DNA of 64,000 nucleotides from Xanthostigma xanthostigma (Eukaryota; Arthropoda; Insecta; Raphidioptera; Raphidiidae): the NCBI GenBank assembly GCA_963575645.1, contig OY754464.1, positions 65,694,948 through 65,758,947 on the forward strand, read 5' to 3'. Of this stretch, positions 43,136-55,163 are shown piece after piece (the first letter of the stretch is position 1; each line of letters opens with the position of its first letter). The notes below the pieces were generated by a model. That model saw only the letters and a list, made by a program, of their open reading frames with translations. It was not told where the DNA came from and did no database searches. The position numbers were made by a program, and so were the translations under genes.

Positions 43136-44316
43136 TTACTTAGTATAACTTATACGCATTTTTATGATGTAATCCATTTTTCTTGTGCGGATATTTATTT
43201 TAATTTTATGATGTTAACTTTACTAATTATACTTGAAAAGTAATTAAACATCCTATGCAAGTGATTACCGTATTTTTTTTGACTTGTCCATTTCAATGGA
43301 CATATGATTTTCCAAAATTCAGTAAATGTAAACTTTAATTTTTCATTTAGATGAGTTTAGTTACAGTTAGTAATTATTATAATATATTGTTTGAAAAAAA
43401 AATAAACTAATTTTTCTATGTTGATAGCATTGTAACAATGGGTGTTTCTTAACAATTGTAGCAGACAGTAGCTACACTATAAACAATTTAATTTTTCACT
43501 GAATAAACCTCAATTACACCCGAAATAATCTCAATATTTTGTGTCTCAAAAATATAAAGTTCAGGTCCGAATGGGTCACCACTTGTAACAACTCAACTAA
43601 TTTACACTCTTCTATTTTATTAAAAACAATCAAGGAAATAATAATATTTTATTAAATGTAGAATGAAAGCATGTAAAAATTATGTAAGAAATGGCACTGT
43701 TTTTTTGGATATCGAAACATTAGAGCTGAATAGTATTTTGTTTTATATTAATTCAGTTGTTTATGTATATACTGACGCAAGACGAAAGGTTTGAAAAATG
43801 GACTAGCAGGCCTTGTATATGCTTTCTAAGCAATGATTGATGGGGCGCTAGGCGCATCAACATTTTATATACTAAAATAAATAGTGAAGCATACACAAAA
43901 AACTAATTACAAAAGTAAACAAATAAAAACCAAAAGTGGTTTTAATATTACGTGACAAACAATGATCGATGAAATATAACGAAAATTCAATTTATATTTT
44001 ACAAATTGTAAGGTTATGTATACGTAATTATTAGAGTTAGAATTTAATATTTAGTGATTTTGTATTCGCAAAATCTATCACAACAAAGAGTAGGTAAATT
44101 CTACAAGAGGCGACACTCGAATAGGGAAACTAATAGAAAATAACAATCACAAGTTTAAAGATCGTTGATTCTCGATCACATTCGGGTGAATACGTAATCT
44201 GGCTCACTTTCATTCGACGAGATCAGACTTTCTCTCTCTCCCTCTTTCTACTACTAATACTACGGAATACATCGAACATTTACGGTTTTCGGGGCAAAAC
44301 GCTTAAATGAATATGA
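43136..44316. other. Unassigned AT-rich DNA
   Basis: No gene or structured repeat recognised. CT-rich stretch at 44231-44250. Confidence 0.35.
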
Positions 44317-44484
44317 TTTTATCTCACCGACAGATATCAATATGTCATGTGCGGAGAAAAGAAATCGAAACTGAAAGAAATAAAACATGGTGTTCCACAA
44401 GGTTCGGTTCTCGGACCTATTATGTTTATTGTTTATGTAAATGACTTAGTGAAGACTATTTCCTCAAGAGATACATACATTTAA
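44317..44484 (+). pseudogene. Non-LTR reverse transcriptase fragment
   Basis: The open frame reads 'FYLTDRYQYVMCGEKKSKLK', 'EIKHGVPQGSVLGPIMFIVY', 'VNDLVK'. The R-x-Q-x-V segment and the GVPQGSVLGP motif are hallmarks of the RT domain of Jockey/CR1-type LINEs. It stops at 44482-44484 before the YADD motif, and nothing recognisable precedes it. A dead internal fragment of about 55 codons. Confidence 0.85.
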
Positions 44485-46093
44485 AAATATGACACGTGAT
44501 ACTATATCACATGAAATTACAAACGTTCAATAATCAAAAGCTCCACATGCATTAAAATACCAAAATTGTAATATGTAAAATAAATTAACATTTAGATGTC
44601 AAGAGTAACTATTGGGTACGAGATAATTATAAGATAAAAATTGCGTAATCGAGTTATTTATTAGTTAAAGAGTGAAAACAAAATATTCAATTCGAGTACC
44701 AATTTCAAAAATTAACAGATTATGCTATTTCTTCTTTATTCCCAAAAATAAGAGTTTTTTTTTGTCTGTTTGGACGTCTGTCTGTGATTGATTTTAACGC
44801 GATTTTCTTTATACGCCAGAACATTTTTACACAAAGGTTATATAGGATATAACCTGACCCTTTTGCAGTGGAAGGAAGGTGCAGGTTAAATTATTTTATA
44901 GAAATTACTTTAAATTTAATTCATGTATTTACGTATTATATTAAAATATATTCTAGCAGTAATTATGATTTCTTTATTTTACAATTGATTGAATTATATA
45001 TTTAATCTAATAATTAATTGATTAGTTAGCCTCAGTCCACCCGGTTGATACTGACTTATTTTTAAAAACTGATTTGAAAGCGCGTGTCGGCGACGGATAT
45101 TTTTATCTAATGAAAATTAACAGAAAAAGTAGATTTAAACTCCGAGCCAACTTTACTCTTTAAATGCTAAAACCAGAATGCTTTACCTTTTAATGTGAAA
45201 ATTAGAACGCTCTTTGAATTTTGAATTTTTAAATATTTTAAAAATATCTTTGCAGGTAATTGTGCAATTAATGATAAAATGTTATGCAATTGATATTCAA
45301 ACAGGGATGTACTGAGTCTAATAAAATTATGATATATAATATTATAATTTTAAAAATGTGACGTGTCTAATTATTGGACCCGTTACAAGGAAACAAATAA
45401 AATAGAGAAACGCCGCCATTTTGGATGTGTCATCTTGTAGACGCTAATTATCTCAGATGTTGATCGTCTATAATTTACAATTCATTCATTGTAATCTCAG
45501 ATAAATCATCCAATCTTGATACAAATTTTGACTTTAGAATACGATTTTGTATTATATTTTAAAAATTGTTTTAATGTACCTATGTACTTGCGGTATAACG
45601 TTATTACCAGCGCTACAAGTTCACAAACCTACTTAAAAAATAATGCGTCAAAAAAACGTATTAAAAATAGAAAATCTAGAAACTGTGTTACTTAGGTGCA
45701 ACCTTTGAAAGCAAGGTCTTATTGCATTACGAAAGGTTTATTTGTTTAGGATTATATTATTACAATTGAGGGATCTCAAATGGTTTTCGTCTACCAACTG
45801 AAAAAAAAATATTATAATGAAAGATCAACACCCATTCTACTGTACACAGGAAGTATAACGTCTTTTGCAAAACACAGTAAAACTGATTTTACTTATAGGT
45901 ATGATAGTTTGCACTACACAATATAGAAATGAAGCTTACGTAAAATCTACATACGTCGGGCACACAGTGATTCTACTCAATAATCTAGAACGCTTTGTAA
46001 TGGAGCTGAGCTATAAAGCGGCCGAGCTGTATGAACGCCGTCGGACAAACAGTAATATGTTTCTGACACTACGCACTACAAAATTAAAACGTA
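44485..46093. other. Unassigned AT-rich DNA
   Basis: No domain in the frame at 45865-46164, whose 3' part is the Harbinger TIR. 44745-44905 resembles dispersed repeat DNA. No gene called. Confidence 0.35.
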
Positions 46094-46096
46094 TTA

Positions 46097-46660
46097 AGCG
46101 GCCCGTAGACGCTCAATATTATTGTGCAATGTGGGCTGCACAATATTTTGACGGCGGCCCATAGACGGTCAATATTATTATACAATATTTTGGTTTGTGC
46201 AAAAAAATGTACTGTATGGAGGCGATATTGAAGGTTGTGCAATATATTGCTCAATTGCGAGCACAGACGGTACAGCCACATTGTGCAAACAGTCCCCGCC
46301 AAAACTTCAGTCATCATGTTGTCACGATTACTATAGGCTTTGGACTTCAAATCCCACAGAGCCGGAAGACCACGATACACCTCGATAAATTCAACAATAA
46401 ATTGTCTTTCGGCTTTCTTGTCACCCATGATGAGGCGTAGTTGAGACGATTTGTTGAAACGACCGCTACTTGAGATCAACTGACGGGATATTGCACAATA
46501 TTGACAACAGATGGCACAATATTTCCCCGTTTGTGCAATATATTTTCAAGATTTTGAAAATCACACAATATATTGCGCAACCTTTCACTCTTGTCACACG
46601 GTCAATTATATTTCACAAACCCAAATATTGCGCAATAATATTGAGCGTCTATGGGCCGCT
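46097..46660. mobile_element. PIF/Harbinger element, deletion derivative, TTA duplication
   Basis: AGCGGCCCGTAGACGCTCAA (46097) and TTGAGCGTCTATGGGCCGCT (to 46660) are inverted repeats, flanked by TTA at 46094-46096 and 46661-46663. A second TIR-like copy (GCGGCCCATAGACGGTCAAT) lies about 60 bp inside the left end. The interior preserves a MADF-coding piece on the minus strand. The other small plus-strand frames here are shadows. Confidence 0.87.
46315..46428 (-). pseudogene. MADF-domain remnant of Harbinger accessory protein
   Basis: From the ATG at 46428 the minus strand encodes '[20 protein letters not shown]', '[18 protein letters not shown]'. The pattern FI.EFIEVYR..P.LWD.KSK.Y.NR is the first half of a MADF (Myb/SANT-like) DNA-binding domain. 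Insect PIF/Harbinger elements encode such a protein besides the transposase. After about 38 codons the similarity stops at the internal deletion, so the frame (continuing to 46084) is chimeric and non-functional. Confidence 0.75.
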
Positions 46661-46810
46661 TTACGCAAAATCTACATCAATGCTAAGTTTCTGGTACAAC
46701 TTTTAAATATAAACAGCAACATTAGGCATGATGACAGATTATGGAATTCAGGTCTATAATGTGCGTCTGCTATTTCCAAAAAAAAAAAACATTATTTCAG
46801 CAATAAATTA

Positions 46811-47230
46811 AAGGACCCCGCAGAATCCTTATGGAAAATGGGCCCCGGTCAAATTATACCAAACTTTCCGAACTTATCAAACTCGGTGAGTGAAAAAAAA
46901 TTGTCCATGGCCGCATAGAGTAAAAAATTCGCGGTCGCGAGATATCTTTCTCCGAAGTTTGATTTTTTTATCGCTGTCCATAAACTATACGCGCATTTAA
47001 TACCATGGTACATAATATTCTTACGTCATATAAAAATAAATCAAAGCATGAAAAACTAGTTTATATAGTATAAAAAAATCAAACTTCGGTGAAAGATATC
47101 TCGCAACCGCGAATTATTTACGCTATGCGCCCATGAACACTTTTTATCCACTTACCGAGTACTAAAAGTTTGGAAAGTTTGATACAATTTGACCGGGGCC
47201 TATTTTCCATAAGGATTCGACGGGGTCCTT
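46811..47230. mobile_element. Foldback Harbinger-like MITE with TTA duplication
   Basis: AAGGACCCCGCAGAATCCTT (46811) and GGATTCGACGGGGTCCTT (to 47230) are inverted, with TTA on both sides (46808-46810, 47231-47233). The arms pair for about 170 bp, including GGCCCCGGTCAAATT, AAATTCGCGGTCGCGAGATA and GAAGTTTGATTTTTTTA. The loop is about 90 bp. Confidence 0.85.
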
Positions 47231-47710
47231 TTAATGCAGTTTATTACATTTTTATCTTTCTATTTTGAAGTAATCGCGAAAACGCTTGTGACGTCACGCC
47301 TTAGTGACAGCTGACATTAGATGTTCCATTTATGGGTGTAGAGTTGTCGTGCAGAGGTATTACGTAAAAAGGTATGTAAATTTAATGTTATGATTTATAT
47401 TAAGTATTTAGTAGATACTTAATAGTAAAAATAGTACGGCTTTGTTTAGTTGCAAGTTAACTAACCTCAAAAATAACCTATGACATAATTATTATAAAAT
47501 ATCACAAAAAAAACGACTAAACAACAAATCAACTAATTAAAATGATGCAGAAATGAATGATCGCAACAAAAATTTAAGCGACACGGTGATTATTTACTTC
47601 AAGTATTTATATTCTGTTTGATTTAAAAAGGCGTGACGTCATTCGGTGTTTCAGTCAACATGGCCGTTTGCTGTATTTTATACTTTTATTTTATTAAAAA
47701 TCTTATTAAT
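47231..47710. other. Unassigned DNA
   Basis: No gene recognised. Confidence 0.35.
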
Positions 47711-47992
47711 TTCAATGTTTATATAATCCATATATTTTTCTCTAAAACCATTTATTCTTTGATTTTGTTATATTGTCATCATGCCTATTAGAGAATAAAT
47801 CTATTATCTATTTAATAGATACTAGATTTATTCTCTAATAGGCATGATGACAATATAACAAAATCAAAGAATAAATCTATTATCTATTTAATAGATACTA
47901 GATTTATTCTCTAATAGGCATGATGACAATATAACAAAATCAAAGAATAAATGGTTTTAGAGAAAAATATATGGATTATATAAACATTGAAA
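47711..47992. repeat. Inverted repeat with one arm tandemly duplicated
   Basis: The left arm 47711-47800 is complementary to 47903-47992. Between them lies a 76-bp unit starting CTATTATCTATTTAATAGAT at 47801 and again at 47877, each unit containing another copy of the right-arm tip. The stems include TTTAGAGAAAAATATATGGA and ATTCTCTAATAGGCATGATG. Confidence 0.88.
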
Positions 47993-48439
47993 CGAGACAC
48001 AAATTTTGTTTCTCGTTGCCATGGTTACAACGTAAACGTTAGCCGGTTCGAATTCGGATAAGAAACAGTCCAACAAGTGATTCTTTTATGAGATGCCTTT
48101 CCTCGACTTTCAATCTATCTTCATTTTATACGTGACTGTTTAAAAAACATCCCAGTAAATCAAATCGCCATTCACCGAAAAGTCTTGAGTCGCGAACAAC
48201 AAATTGCGTAAAGGAGAGACACACTCGTTATTGATTTGCTCTCGACACTGAAGTTTTCTTACAGAATATTAAAAACTAGCGAGTATAGCGACACAATGTC
48301 ACAAATGATAGAGTGATCTGTGCAACGTCCTCCTTCCAGCCACCCACCCACCTCGGTTTCTCTCGTTTGCTCACACACACGATTGTGTCTGTTAAGCGCG
48401 CAGCAGTATTCGGGGCAGTTCGTGCTTCGACTGAACAAT

Positions 48440-49154
48440 GCGTTCGTACAGTTGTACAAGGTCACGACTGCACGTCTTGCACAACAAAGGCCGCTGGCGT
48501 CATTCAGCTCAGACAACAGACACGCTTTGCTCTGTGTTTATATTAAATATAAACACAGAGCAAAACCAGATCTATCCACAAAACAAGCTTGAAAAGACGT
48601 CTCGCGAGAAACGAGCACATAAAAGCAATTAAGAAAACCAGCGCTAGAAAACTAGTAGTCAAATCTAGCTAGGAATATAGCGGCAAAGGATTTGCCGCTA
48701 TATTCCTCGCTAGAAACAAAACAAGCCTGAAAAGACGTCGTTTGCCGCTATATTCCTAGCTAGATTTGACTACTAGTTTTCTAGCGCTGGTTTTCTTAAT
48801 TGATTTTATGTGCTCGCTTCACGCGAGACGTCTTTTCAAGCTTGTTTTGTTGATAGATCTGGTGCGCGCGCAGTGACAGTTCAAATATAAACACAGAGCA
48901 AAACGTGTCTGTTGTCTGAGCAGAATGACGCCATGTTTGTGGGCGTTTATTCATGTCGTCCACGTAACATGATACCGTTTCCTGATTGGTTCCTGCTCAG
49001 AACAAGCAAGAAAAATAGTCCTTGTTCTAATTTTAAAATCTATTTTGTGAGCTAGCAGGCGAGTCTGCAATGACATCATTACCAGTCTCATACCCAGTCT
49101 GCCGGCCAGCAGAAATCCCAGCAGTGTTTCTAGCCTCGTATGAAGCGGCCTTAA
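48440..49154. repeat. Rearranged relative of the 32578-32993 MITE, self-inverted
   Basis: 48563-48688 pairs with 48740-48862 for about 120 bp (CAAAACAAGCTTGAAAAGAC, AAAACCAGCGCTAGAAAACT, TAGGAATATAGCGGCAAA). The outer segments 48507-48546 and 48884-48921 also pair (CAGACAACAGACACG, TTTGCTCTGTGTTTATATT). Right of this the sequence follows the MITE to its end near GCCTCGTATGAAGCGGCCTT (49154). The several overlapping frames at 48259-48632 are arms read in six frames, not genes. Confidence 0.75.
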
Positions 49155-49469
49155 GAACAGAGAAAACAGTTTTGTGAAGCGTTGGGGCAATTCGTTCATC
49201 GACTGAACACTTCGTCCCTTGTACGGGTGAGACCAAAAAAAAACTATTTTATCGGGCGTTGGGGACAATTGGTGCCGCGGCTGAATACTCAAACGTTTCC
49301 ACGAAGATTTTTTAATTAATACAATTTTATAAAAATTAAAAAAATAATATGACCTGTTTTACATTGCAATGTAACACTAACAGAACAAAAAATTATAATC
49401 TATATTCCTCGACTTATACTTTCATGCATCGGATAAGTCTGCTAGTCGAAATTTTACTATTTTTACTTT

Positions 49470-49945
49470 TACCATTCCAACCCACAAGTGGAGACTGGTA
49501 CTAGTTTAGGTCAAAAATCACTTTTCAAAAATTTTACAATATCTTTCCGTTTTGAGGTCCCCCGAATCCAAAAAACAAATTTTTGTCTGTTAGCCTGTTT
49601 GTATGTTAGTCTGTTTGTCTGTGAACACGATACAGGTCAAACAGATGAGCGGATCGAAACCAAATTTTGGGAGGATGTTTGGTATGCAAATTTGGATAGC
49701 CCTATTGTTTTTGGGGAAAATCAGCGCATGCGCAGAAGAGATATTTGCTATAACGGTGTTTTTTATATAATAATGATATACTTTTCTCAGCTTTATAGTT
49801 TCGGAAATATTTTTAGAAAATAAAAAAAAATCAACCGTTCTTTTGTTTTATGGATCTGTCAGAAATAAATTAGTTAGACATGCTTTGATTAATTTTACAT
49901 GACGTGGAACATATTATGTAGGTAACCATGGCAACGAATAGTTAA
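49470..49945 (+). repeat. Dispersed repeat family A, copy
   Basis: Collinear with 36700-37260: ACCATTCCAACCCACAAGTG, AGGTCCCCCGAATCC, TGTGAACACGATACAGGTCA, GCGCATGCGCAGAAGAGATA, CATGACGTGGAACATATTAT. The 111-residue frame starting at 49488 runs along this repeat and is not a gene. Confidence 0.75.
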
Positions 49946-49949
49946 TATC

Positions 49950-50300
49950 ATTTTGTGGTGGGCATTGATTCAACGAACTAGTCAAATTAACTGTTAATCA
50001 TTCGTAAATGACTCAACTGTTTCTGTTTTTTAGTTCACGATTCAATTACTTCATCTATCGGTAACAAATCGCAAAGAACTCCTACAACCAACCAACGAGA
50101 CGCATAACGGAATGAAACTGACACACGAACCACAGCACAATCTGATTTAAAACCAACTAATATTACGGTCGCAACTAATTCTGAGGTCGCAACACCAAAT
50201 GTTAACCAGTTATAACGAAACGAACTGGTTTTTCAACCGGCATCGGTTTCGTTGATGCTAAAGTCGTTAACAATTCACAACTATAACCTAATTGTATTTA
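49950..50300 (+). repeat. hAT-like end related to 13354-13915
   Basis: GTGGTGGGCATTGATTCAAC, GAACTAGTCAAATTAAC and later AACCAGTTATAACG and CCGGCATCGGTTTCGTTGAT resemble the left part of the element at 13354. No matching right end or target duplication was found. Confidence 0.45.
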
Positions 50301-50789
50301 TGCGGTTTGAATTACGCGTATCCCCAAATTGCATTCAATGTAAACATTGTTTTTGATGCCTCGCACTGTTATTTGTGACGCGTTTTTGCTTCTGGCAATT
50401 TGTTTACTAAACTAGAACCATGTGCATGAGTCACAAAAAATACTGACGTTTATAGGTTAGTTGATACGTAACTACACATTAAACCTTACGTTTATGTCAG
50501 ATGCAGATACAGGGGGGAGAAAGGGTGCCCCCCCCTCCGACTCACAACCGAAGCACTTCATTTTGACCAATTTCAATTTTTAAATTGTTATAAGGACATC
50601 ACCCGTTTACAAGAAGCGTTATTGTCTCTGGTTATTAACTCATTACTACCTAAATTACATCACTCGAAATTACTGATCAAAAGTTGGAGACAGACATAGT
50701 TATGAAATAAGGTACAGAGAAGCCTTATTAATTCGTTAACAGCATTTTACATTTTGTAGTCAGAGTGCATTGTGCAGTGCTTTAAAATT

Positions 50790-51153
50790 ATAGTAATAAG
50801 TAATCGGGGCCCTGATAAAAGAGGGAAAAATAATAAATCACTTCATTGATTGACGTGCCCACCGCCCTCGATGCACACAAGATGGCCCTGACTTTCGCAG
50901 AATTGCGATGCTGTTTTCATATATACAAAACGCTACCGCGTTCCTATTGGTCCAGAAACTATGCAGTAATAATTCATTACCGTACAGTTTCGTCTCGCTA
51001 CCGCGTTCCTATTGATCCAGAAACTATGCAGTAATACATTATCGTACAGTTTCGGCTCATTATTAGCACTCTACGCGTCAACATGAAGTAATTTATTATT
51101 TCTCCCGAATTTAGCAGGGCCCCGAAATTATATATTACACACGCGTGTTGAAT
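50790..51153 (-). mobile_element. Miniature inverted-repeat element, GGGGCCC family, copy 2
   Basis: Reverse-oriented match to 22950-23321: GTAATCGGGGCCCTGATAAA on the left and GCAGGGCCCCGAAATTATAT, CACACGCGTGTTGAATAA on the right. Two CCTATTG(G/A)TCCAGAAAC motifs lie within. The 62-residue frame here mirrors that in copy 1. Confidence 0.8.
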
Positions 51154-52300
51154 AATAGTTATTGGCGTAACTAGTAGTCTAAGTCATTCATCGCGCTGAC
51201 AGGTCATGACTTAGCCTACAAGTTGCGCCCATAATTTTATTCAACAATTGCGCGTTATTCATGTTTTAATTATAATGAGATGTTGTAAATATCTATTTAT
51301 TTCTTTATAAAAAAAACTGTCAATACTAACAGCACCAAACAGCACGATTCAATGTTTTGGTTTGAGGTTAGCCGGTTATGAATAAACTCCATGTCGAAAA
51401 CATTCGGCCTCTCAATTTTAGCCTCAATGGGTAACAACAGGGAGTTGTTGTTACCTACTATTTCGTTACGACTCAGAAAATAGTTACGTTTATTTTCATT
51501 ACTCCACAATGGCCGAGCTAGTAGGAATCTTCATTGAGTTATGACAAGTAATTGTCACCAGTCGGTAAATGGCTATTTAGGGTTCGGTTTTTAGGCATGA
51601 TAAAACATTAATAACGCGCATGAGTTGAATAAAAATATTTAAATATGGTATTTGAAGGACTTTTATTCAAATACCTTATAGTTACACGTTTGCAATACCT
51701 ATATTAACTATTTGCAACAAAACAGCCTGGGTTAAATTTACTTAATTAGTTAATTAAAAATTTTGTCTTCTACATATTTTGTTATGAATTTATCATACTT
51801 AGTTTAATTTATGACCTTTGTCTCACGAAGTAGCTGTGTTATGCGAAACAATTGTTATAAAATAAAGTTTATAAGTGTAAATAATATAAAACGTTGTGCT
51901 TGATTTAATTTTAAAACGCAATATGTATATCTTTAATTGGATTTTAACTCGTTCTACTATGCTAAATTATTAAAACAATAAACATTGCACATGAATAACA
52001 ATAAATCCATTTTAAATGTAAAACAATACCACAGGTTTCTAGGTCATTAAATATCGTATATGCAAAACTGTACTGGCAATAGGTGATGCTTCAGAATTTC
52101 TCTTCTGTGATTAGGGGTTGGTAACGACTGCTAACACATTTTAGGCTGCAAGCCCGCGACATTTTTTTGGTTAGACGTTTCATCAAAACTGCTTTGTATT
52201 TTTATTATCAATATATTATATAATGAGGTGGGGTGTACTTCAACTGGGACAGTAGCGATGGACTGGGCTACGATAACCTTCAACGCACGTGAAACAATAA
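51154..52300. other. Unassigned DNA
   Basis: No domain in the frames at 51297-51509 or 52131-52397; the latter runs into the next hairpin. No gene called. Confidence 0.35.
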
Positions 52301-52440
52301 TTAAAAAAAAAATAAGTTCAAAAACTAAAACCCGACTACTGAAAAGCATAAAACAAGAAAATATTCTCATCTGAGAAGATATATTTTCTTGTTTCATACT
52401 TTTCAGTAGTCGGGTTTTAGCTTTTGAACTTGTTTTTTAT
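52301..52440. repeat. Long hairpin of hairpin-ended element 5
   Basis: The arms AAGTTCAAAAACTAAAACCC, GACTACTGAAAAGCATAAAA, CAAGAAAATAT pair with the right side; the loop is only about 10-15 nt around TCTCATCTGAGAAG. Closely related to hairpin 4 but lacking its GATAGCCGTG inner stem. Confidence 0.9.
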
Positions 52441-52712
52441 AAATTTTTTTTTTGAACTTATTTTTTATTTAAATTATATATTTTTTTGAACTTATTTTTT
52501 GTTTTCAATTTGCTCACCCCTGGAACAAAAATTAAAAAATAAATGTAGCCTATGTTAGCCGGGCTATAATAACGAATCGATTAGCACCCTATTTATCAAA
52601 ATCGGATGAATAGTTTAGGCGCTACGATGGAACATCCGTATATACAAACATACATACATAGATTGCTAAACTCATAACCCTTTCTTTTGGCTTCGCCGTA
52701 GTCGGGTAAAAA
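52441..52712 (-). repeat. Body of hairpin-ended element 5
   Basis: Reverse complement of the element 4 body: CAATTTGCTCACCCCTGG, CAAAATCGGATGAATAGTTT, GGAACATCCGTATATACAAA, TAGATTGCTAAACTCATAAC. The free end is GGCTTCGCCGTAGTCGGGTA then an A-run at 52712. Confidence 0.8.
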
Positions 52713-52789
52713 GAGAAAGCGACAAAGCTGAAAGTTTGTGTATGTTGTAGACATTCGAAAGTGTATATTCAGAAGGCTGAAGTGCGGGA

Positions 52790-53105
52790 GATTATACTTA
52801 CACTATAGGATACTTATTATTAAATTTTTTTACAAAATTGCGGTATTTTGTGAAAAAAACTGTTTTAGTAACATGTAACGACATCTGATAGAATTTACTT
52901 AAAGCTATTAGTTCAGAGGCAAACAAAAAAAAACGGTTTTAGTACCAAGTAGCGACATCTGATACAATTCGCTCAAAGCTATTAGTTCAGAAGCAAATCT
53001 GGTAGAATTTGTTCAAAGCTATTAGTTCAGACGCCGGGCCGCAAACGAAATACATTTTGCAAAATTATATCTATCCACCCGGGTGAAACCAGGACGGACC
53101 GCTAG
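52790..53105 (+). mobile_element. Helitron family 2, 3' portion
   Basis: GTAACATGTAACGACATCTG, three AGCTATTAGTTCAGA units, GACGCCGGGCCGCAAACG, CCACCCGGGTGAAACCAGGA and the end CGGACCGCTAG followed by T. The 5' side merges into unassigned DNA. Confidence 0.72.
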
Positions 53106-54090
53106 TTAATATATAAATCTTCAACTTTGGCAGTTTCTCTTTTTTTATTTAGTAATTTACATGCGTGAGAGGCTGCCATAGCCCAATTCGTCGCTCGTGC
53201 TGCAGCGGAAGGTTACAAGGCTTCGTTATAACATTATATTAACATTATAAATAAAAATCAGGAGTGGTGGTTTTGGTCATTAAACTCGGTCGCGGGCTCT
53301 CAGCTATTATTAGCAGCATTGGCACACCTGACAACCACCTCGCATACGTATTTATTGCCCGTCAAAACAATCATTGGTAATTACTTATCCTGATAACAAA
53401 TCAATATTGGGTGTAGGAATGTACAGGGTATCGCAAAATAATTGAACAAATAGGGAACTTTTGATTGGTCAGACAAATTTTAAGTGCCAAAAACTTAATG
53501 ATTTAAAAATAACTTTCAATGCATTAAGTATTGATTTAAAACAATTTAACCTCTTTAAGAAGTCACTAAAAACGATCTTGCCCTTTTTAGTGACTTTTTT
53601 GAAAGTACAATAAACGTTCATTTTTGGTAACATTCGAACTGTCACTGCGCGCGCACCACCCCATCTACAAAGCTTCTAAACACGCTTCGTGTGGAGCGAA
53701 CACATAAAAGTCGTCACAAAATCCAGCGCAAAACCAGGCTTACGTTTTTATACCTGAGGAAGTACTTATCAACTAAAAACCTAAATAACCCACCTTCCTC
53801 GTTACTTTATTCATAAAAGGGCGTCAATCGCTGAGATTATTTGGGTCTAGTACCAATTAATCTCAATTGTCAAATTGGAACACACTGCTTTCTCACATTT
53901 ACGTGGTTGTTGATTGGCGTTCCCACCATATGTTACCTGCACCTCCACCATGCGTAACCCGTACCTCCACCGTGTTGAAAACGACGATTAATGAGGTTAT
54001 ATAAAAAAAAGAATTAATATTTATGACTGTTTCCTATTTGAAGTCGTCACCACAATCACAAAAATGTTTATTTCATTTCAATACGTTAAC
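53106..54090. other. Unassigned DNA
   Basis: A moderately GC-richer stretch at 53160-53350 has no long frame. A small inverted pair AGTCACTAAAAA...TTTTTAGTGACTT lies at 53561-53600. No gene called. Confidence 0.35.
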
Positions 54091-54480
54091 GGATATTCAA
54101 ATTTTTAAAGTTTTATACCTGTTTACGTCATAAATATTATACGGGGTGATCCATTTTAATCTATATGGGAAATTATTGAGACAGAGCAACATTTTTGACA
54201 AAAAAGTTTCAGACAAAAATTGTTTAGTTTGAAGGGGGACATCGTTTGGAGACAAATACCATACCCTTCCCTCAAACCCTGCGCAGGGATAAAGGTGATT
54301 TGACATTTTTAATAGGGACGCCTATTTTTTATCACTAATTATGATTTTTTGAGAAAAAATATGCAACGTTTGTCTGAAATATTTTTTTACCCGATGCCTC
54401 CCTCAACCCCTAAAATGCATTTCAAAAATCGGCTTCCCAAATCCGAAATGAAACCTCTTAGGTTCTAGCATTTGTTGCCA
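54091..54480. repeat. Unclassified dispersed repeat-like DNA
   Basis: Phrases such as ATACGGGGTGATCCATTTTA and CCGATGCCTCCCTCAACCCC recall those in the Helitron at 39437-39620 (GGGGTTGAGGGAGGCATCG on its + strand). The 69-residue minus frame shows no domain. Confidence 0.4.
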
Positions 54481-54715
54481 ATTTTAGAATTAGAAAATGG
54501 TTACGTGAAATTTGTTACTGTAGCTAGAAAAAATGCTACGCATACATACAGTAAGCACTGCGCATGCGTGTAGAGTGCATATGACGCTTTGACAGAAAAA
54601 GAGGAAACGATTTTCCCACTCTTTCCTCTCAACTGCCGGTTGAAGTCTGATCCAGGCCAATATACTCCCCTATCGCGTCTAAAAGTTTCACTTAAGGGGG
54701 AAGTATAGTGTAGAC

Positions 54716-54978
54716 CAGGCCTGGGCAAATGGCGGCCCGCGGGCCGGATCCGGCCCGCAGCGCAATTTTATCCGGCCCGCGAAGAATTTTAGAAAAATAG
54801 TAGCGGAAATAGAATGCGGGAACCTTTTTGTTTTTGCTCTCCGAATGCGGAAATAGAATGTGACGATCTTTTTTCTGCAAATTTTTGACCCGCGGTGAAA
54901 TTTTCGTCAACCATCCGGCCCGCGGTCAAATTTTCATCAGCTATGTGGCCCGCCGATCAAAAGATTTGCCCGCCCCTG
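54716..54978. mobile_element. hAT-type MITE with 8-bp target duplication
   Basis: The left end CAGGCCTGGGCAAATGGCGG and right end GATTTGCCCGCCCCTG are inverted. They are flanked by GTGTAGAC (54708-54715) and GTGTAGAG (54979-54986), an 8-bp duplication with one change. Repeated CGGCCCGC and GGCCCGCGG words mark the subterminal regions. CAG...CTG ends and GGCCCGC-rich tips are common in hAT elements. The overlapping minus frames are not genes. Confidence 0.85.
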
Positions 54979-55137
54979 GTGTAGAGGGGTCAAAATGAAA
55001 GGTGTTTTTTAAAATTCATTTAAAGAAAAAACGGGTTATTTTGGTGGTAACTTTCAAAAAAAAAATTACCAGTTCAAATACAGCAGTCTAATTTCGTCGA
55101 TTGCATCGTCTTGTGCTTTCCTGCGGGCTTGTTGGAT

Positions 55138-55163
55138 AGATAGATAGATAGATAGATAGATAG
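55138..55163. repeat. GATA microsatellite
   Basis: About six GATA units. The surrounding 75-residue minus frame depends on it and is rejected. Confidence 0.9.

Noticed and set aside
46195-46759. Overlapping plus-strand frames of 63-82 codons
   Set aside because: They are shadows across the Harbinger element and its MADF remnant on the other strand; none has a domain.
48259-48632. Four overlapping frames of 64-90 codons
   Set aside because: They read arms of an inverted MITE relative in several frames; composition and overlap show that they are not genes.
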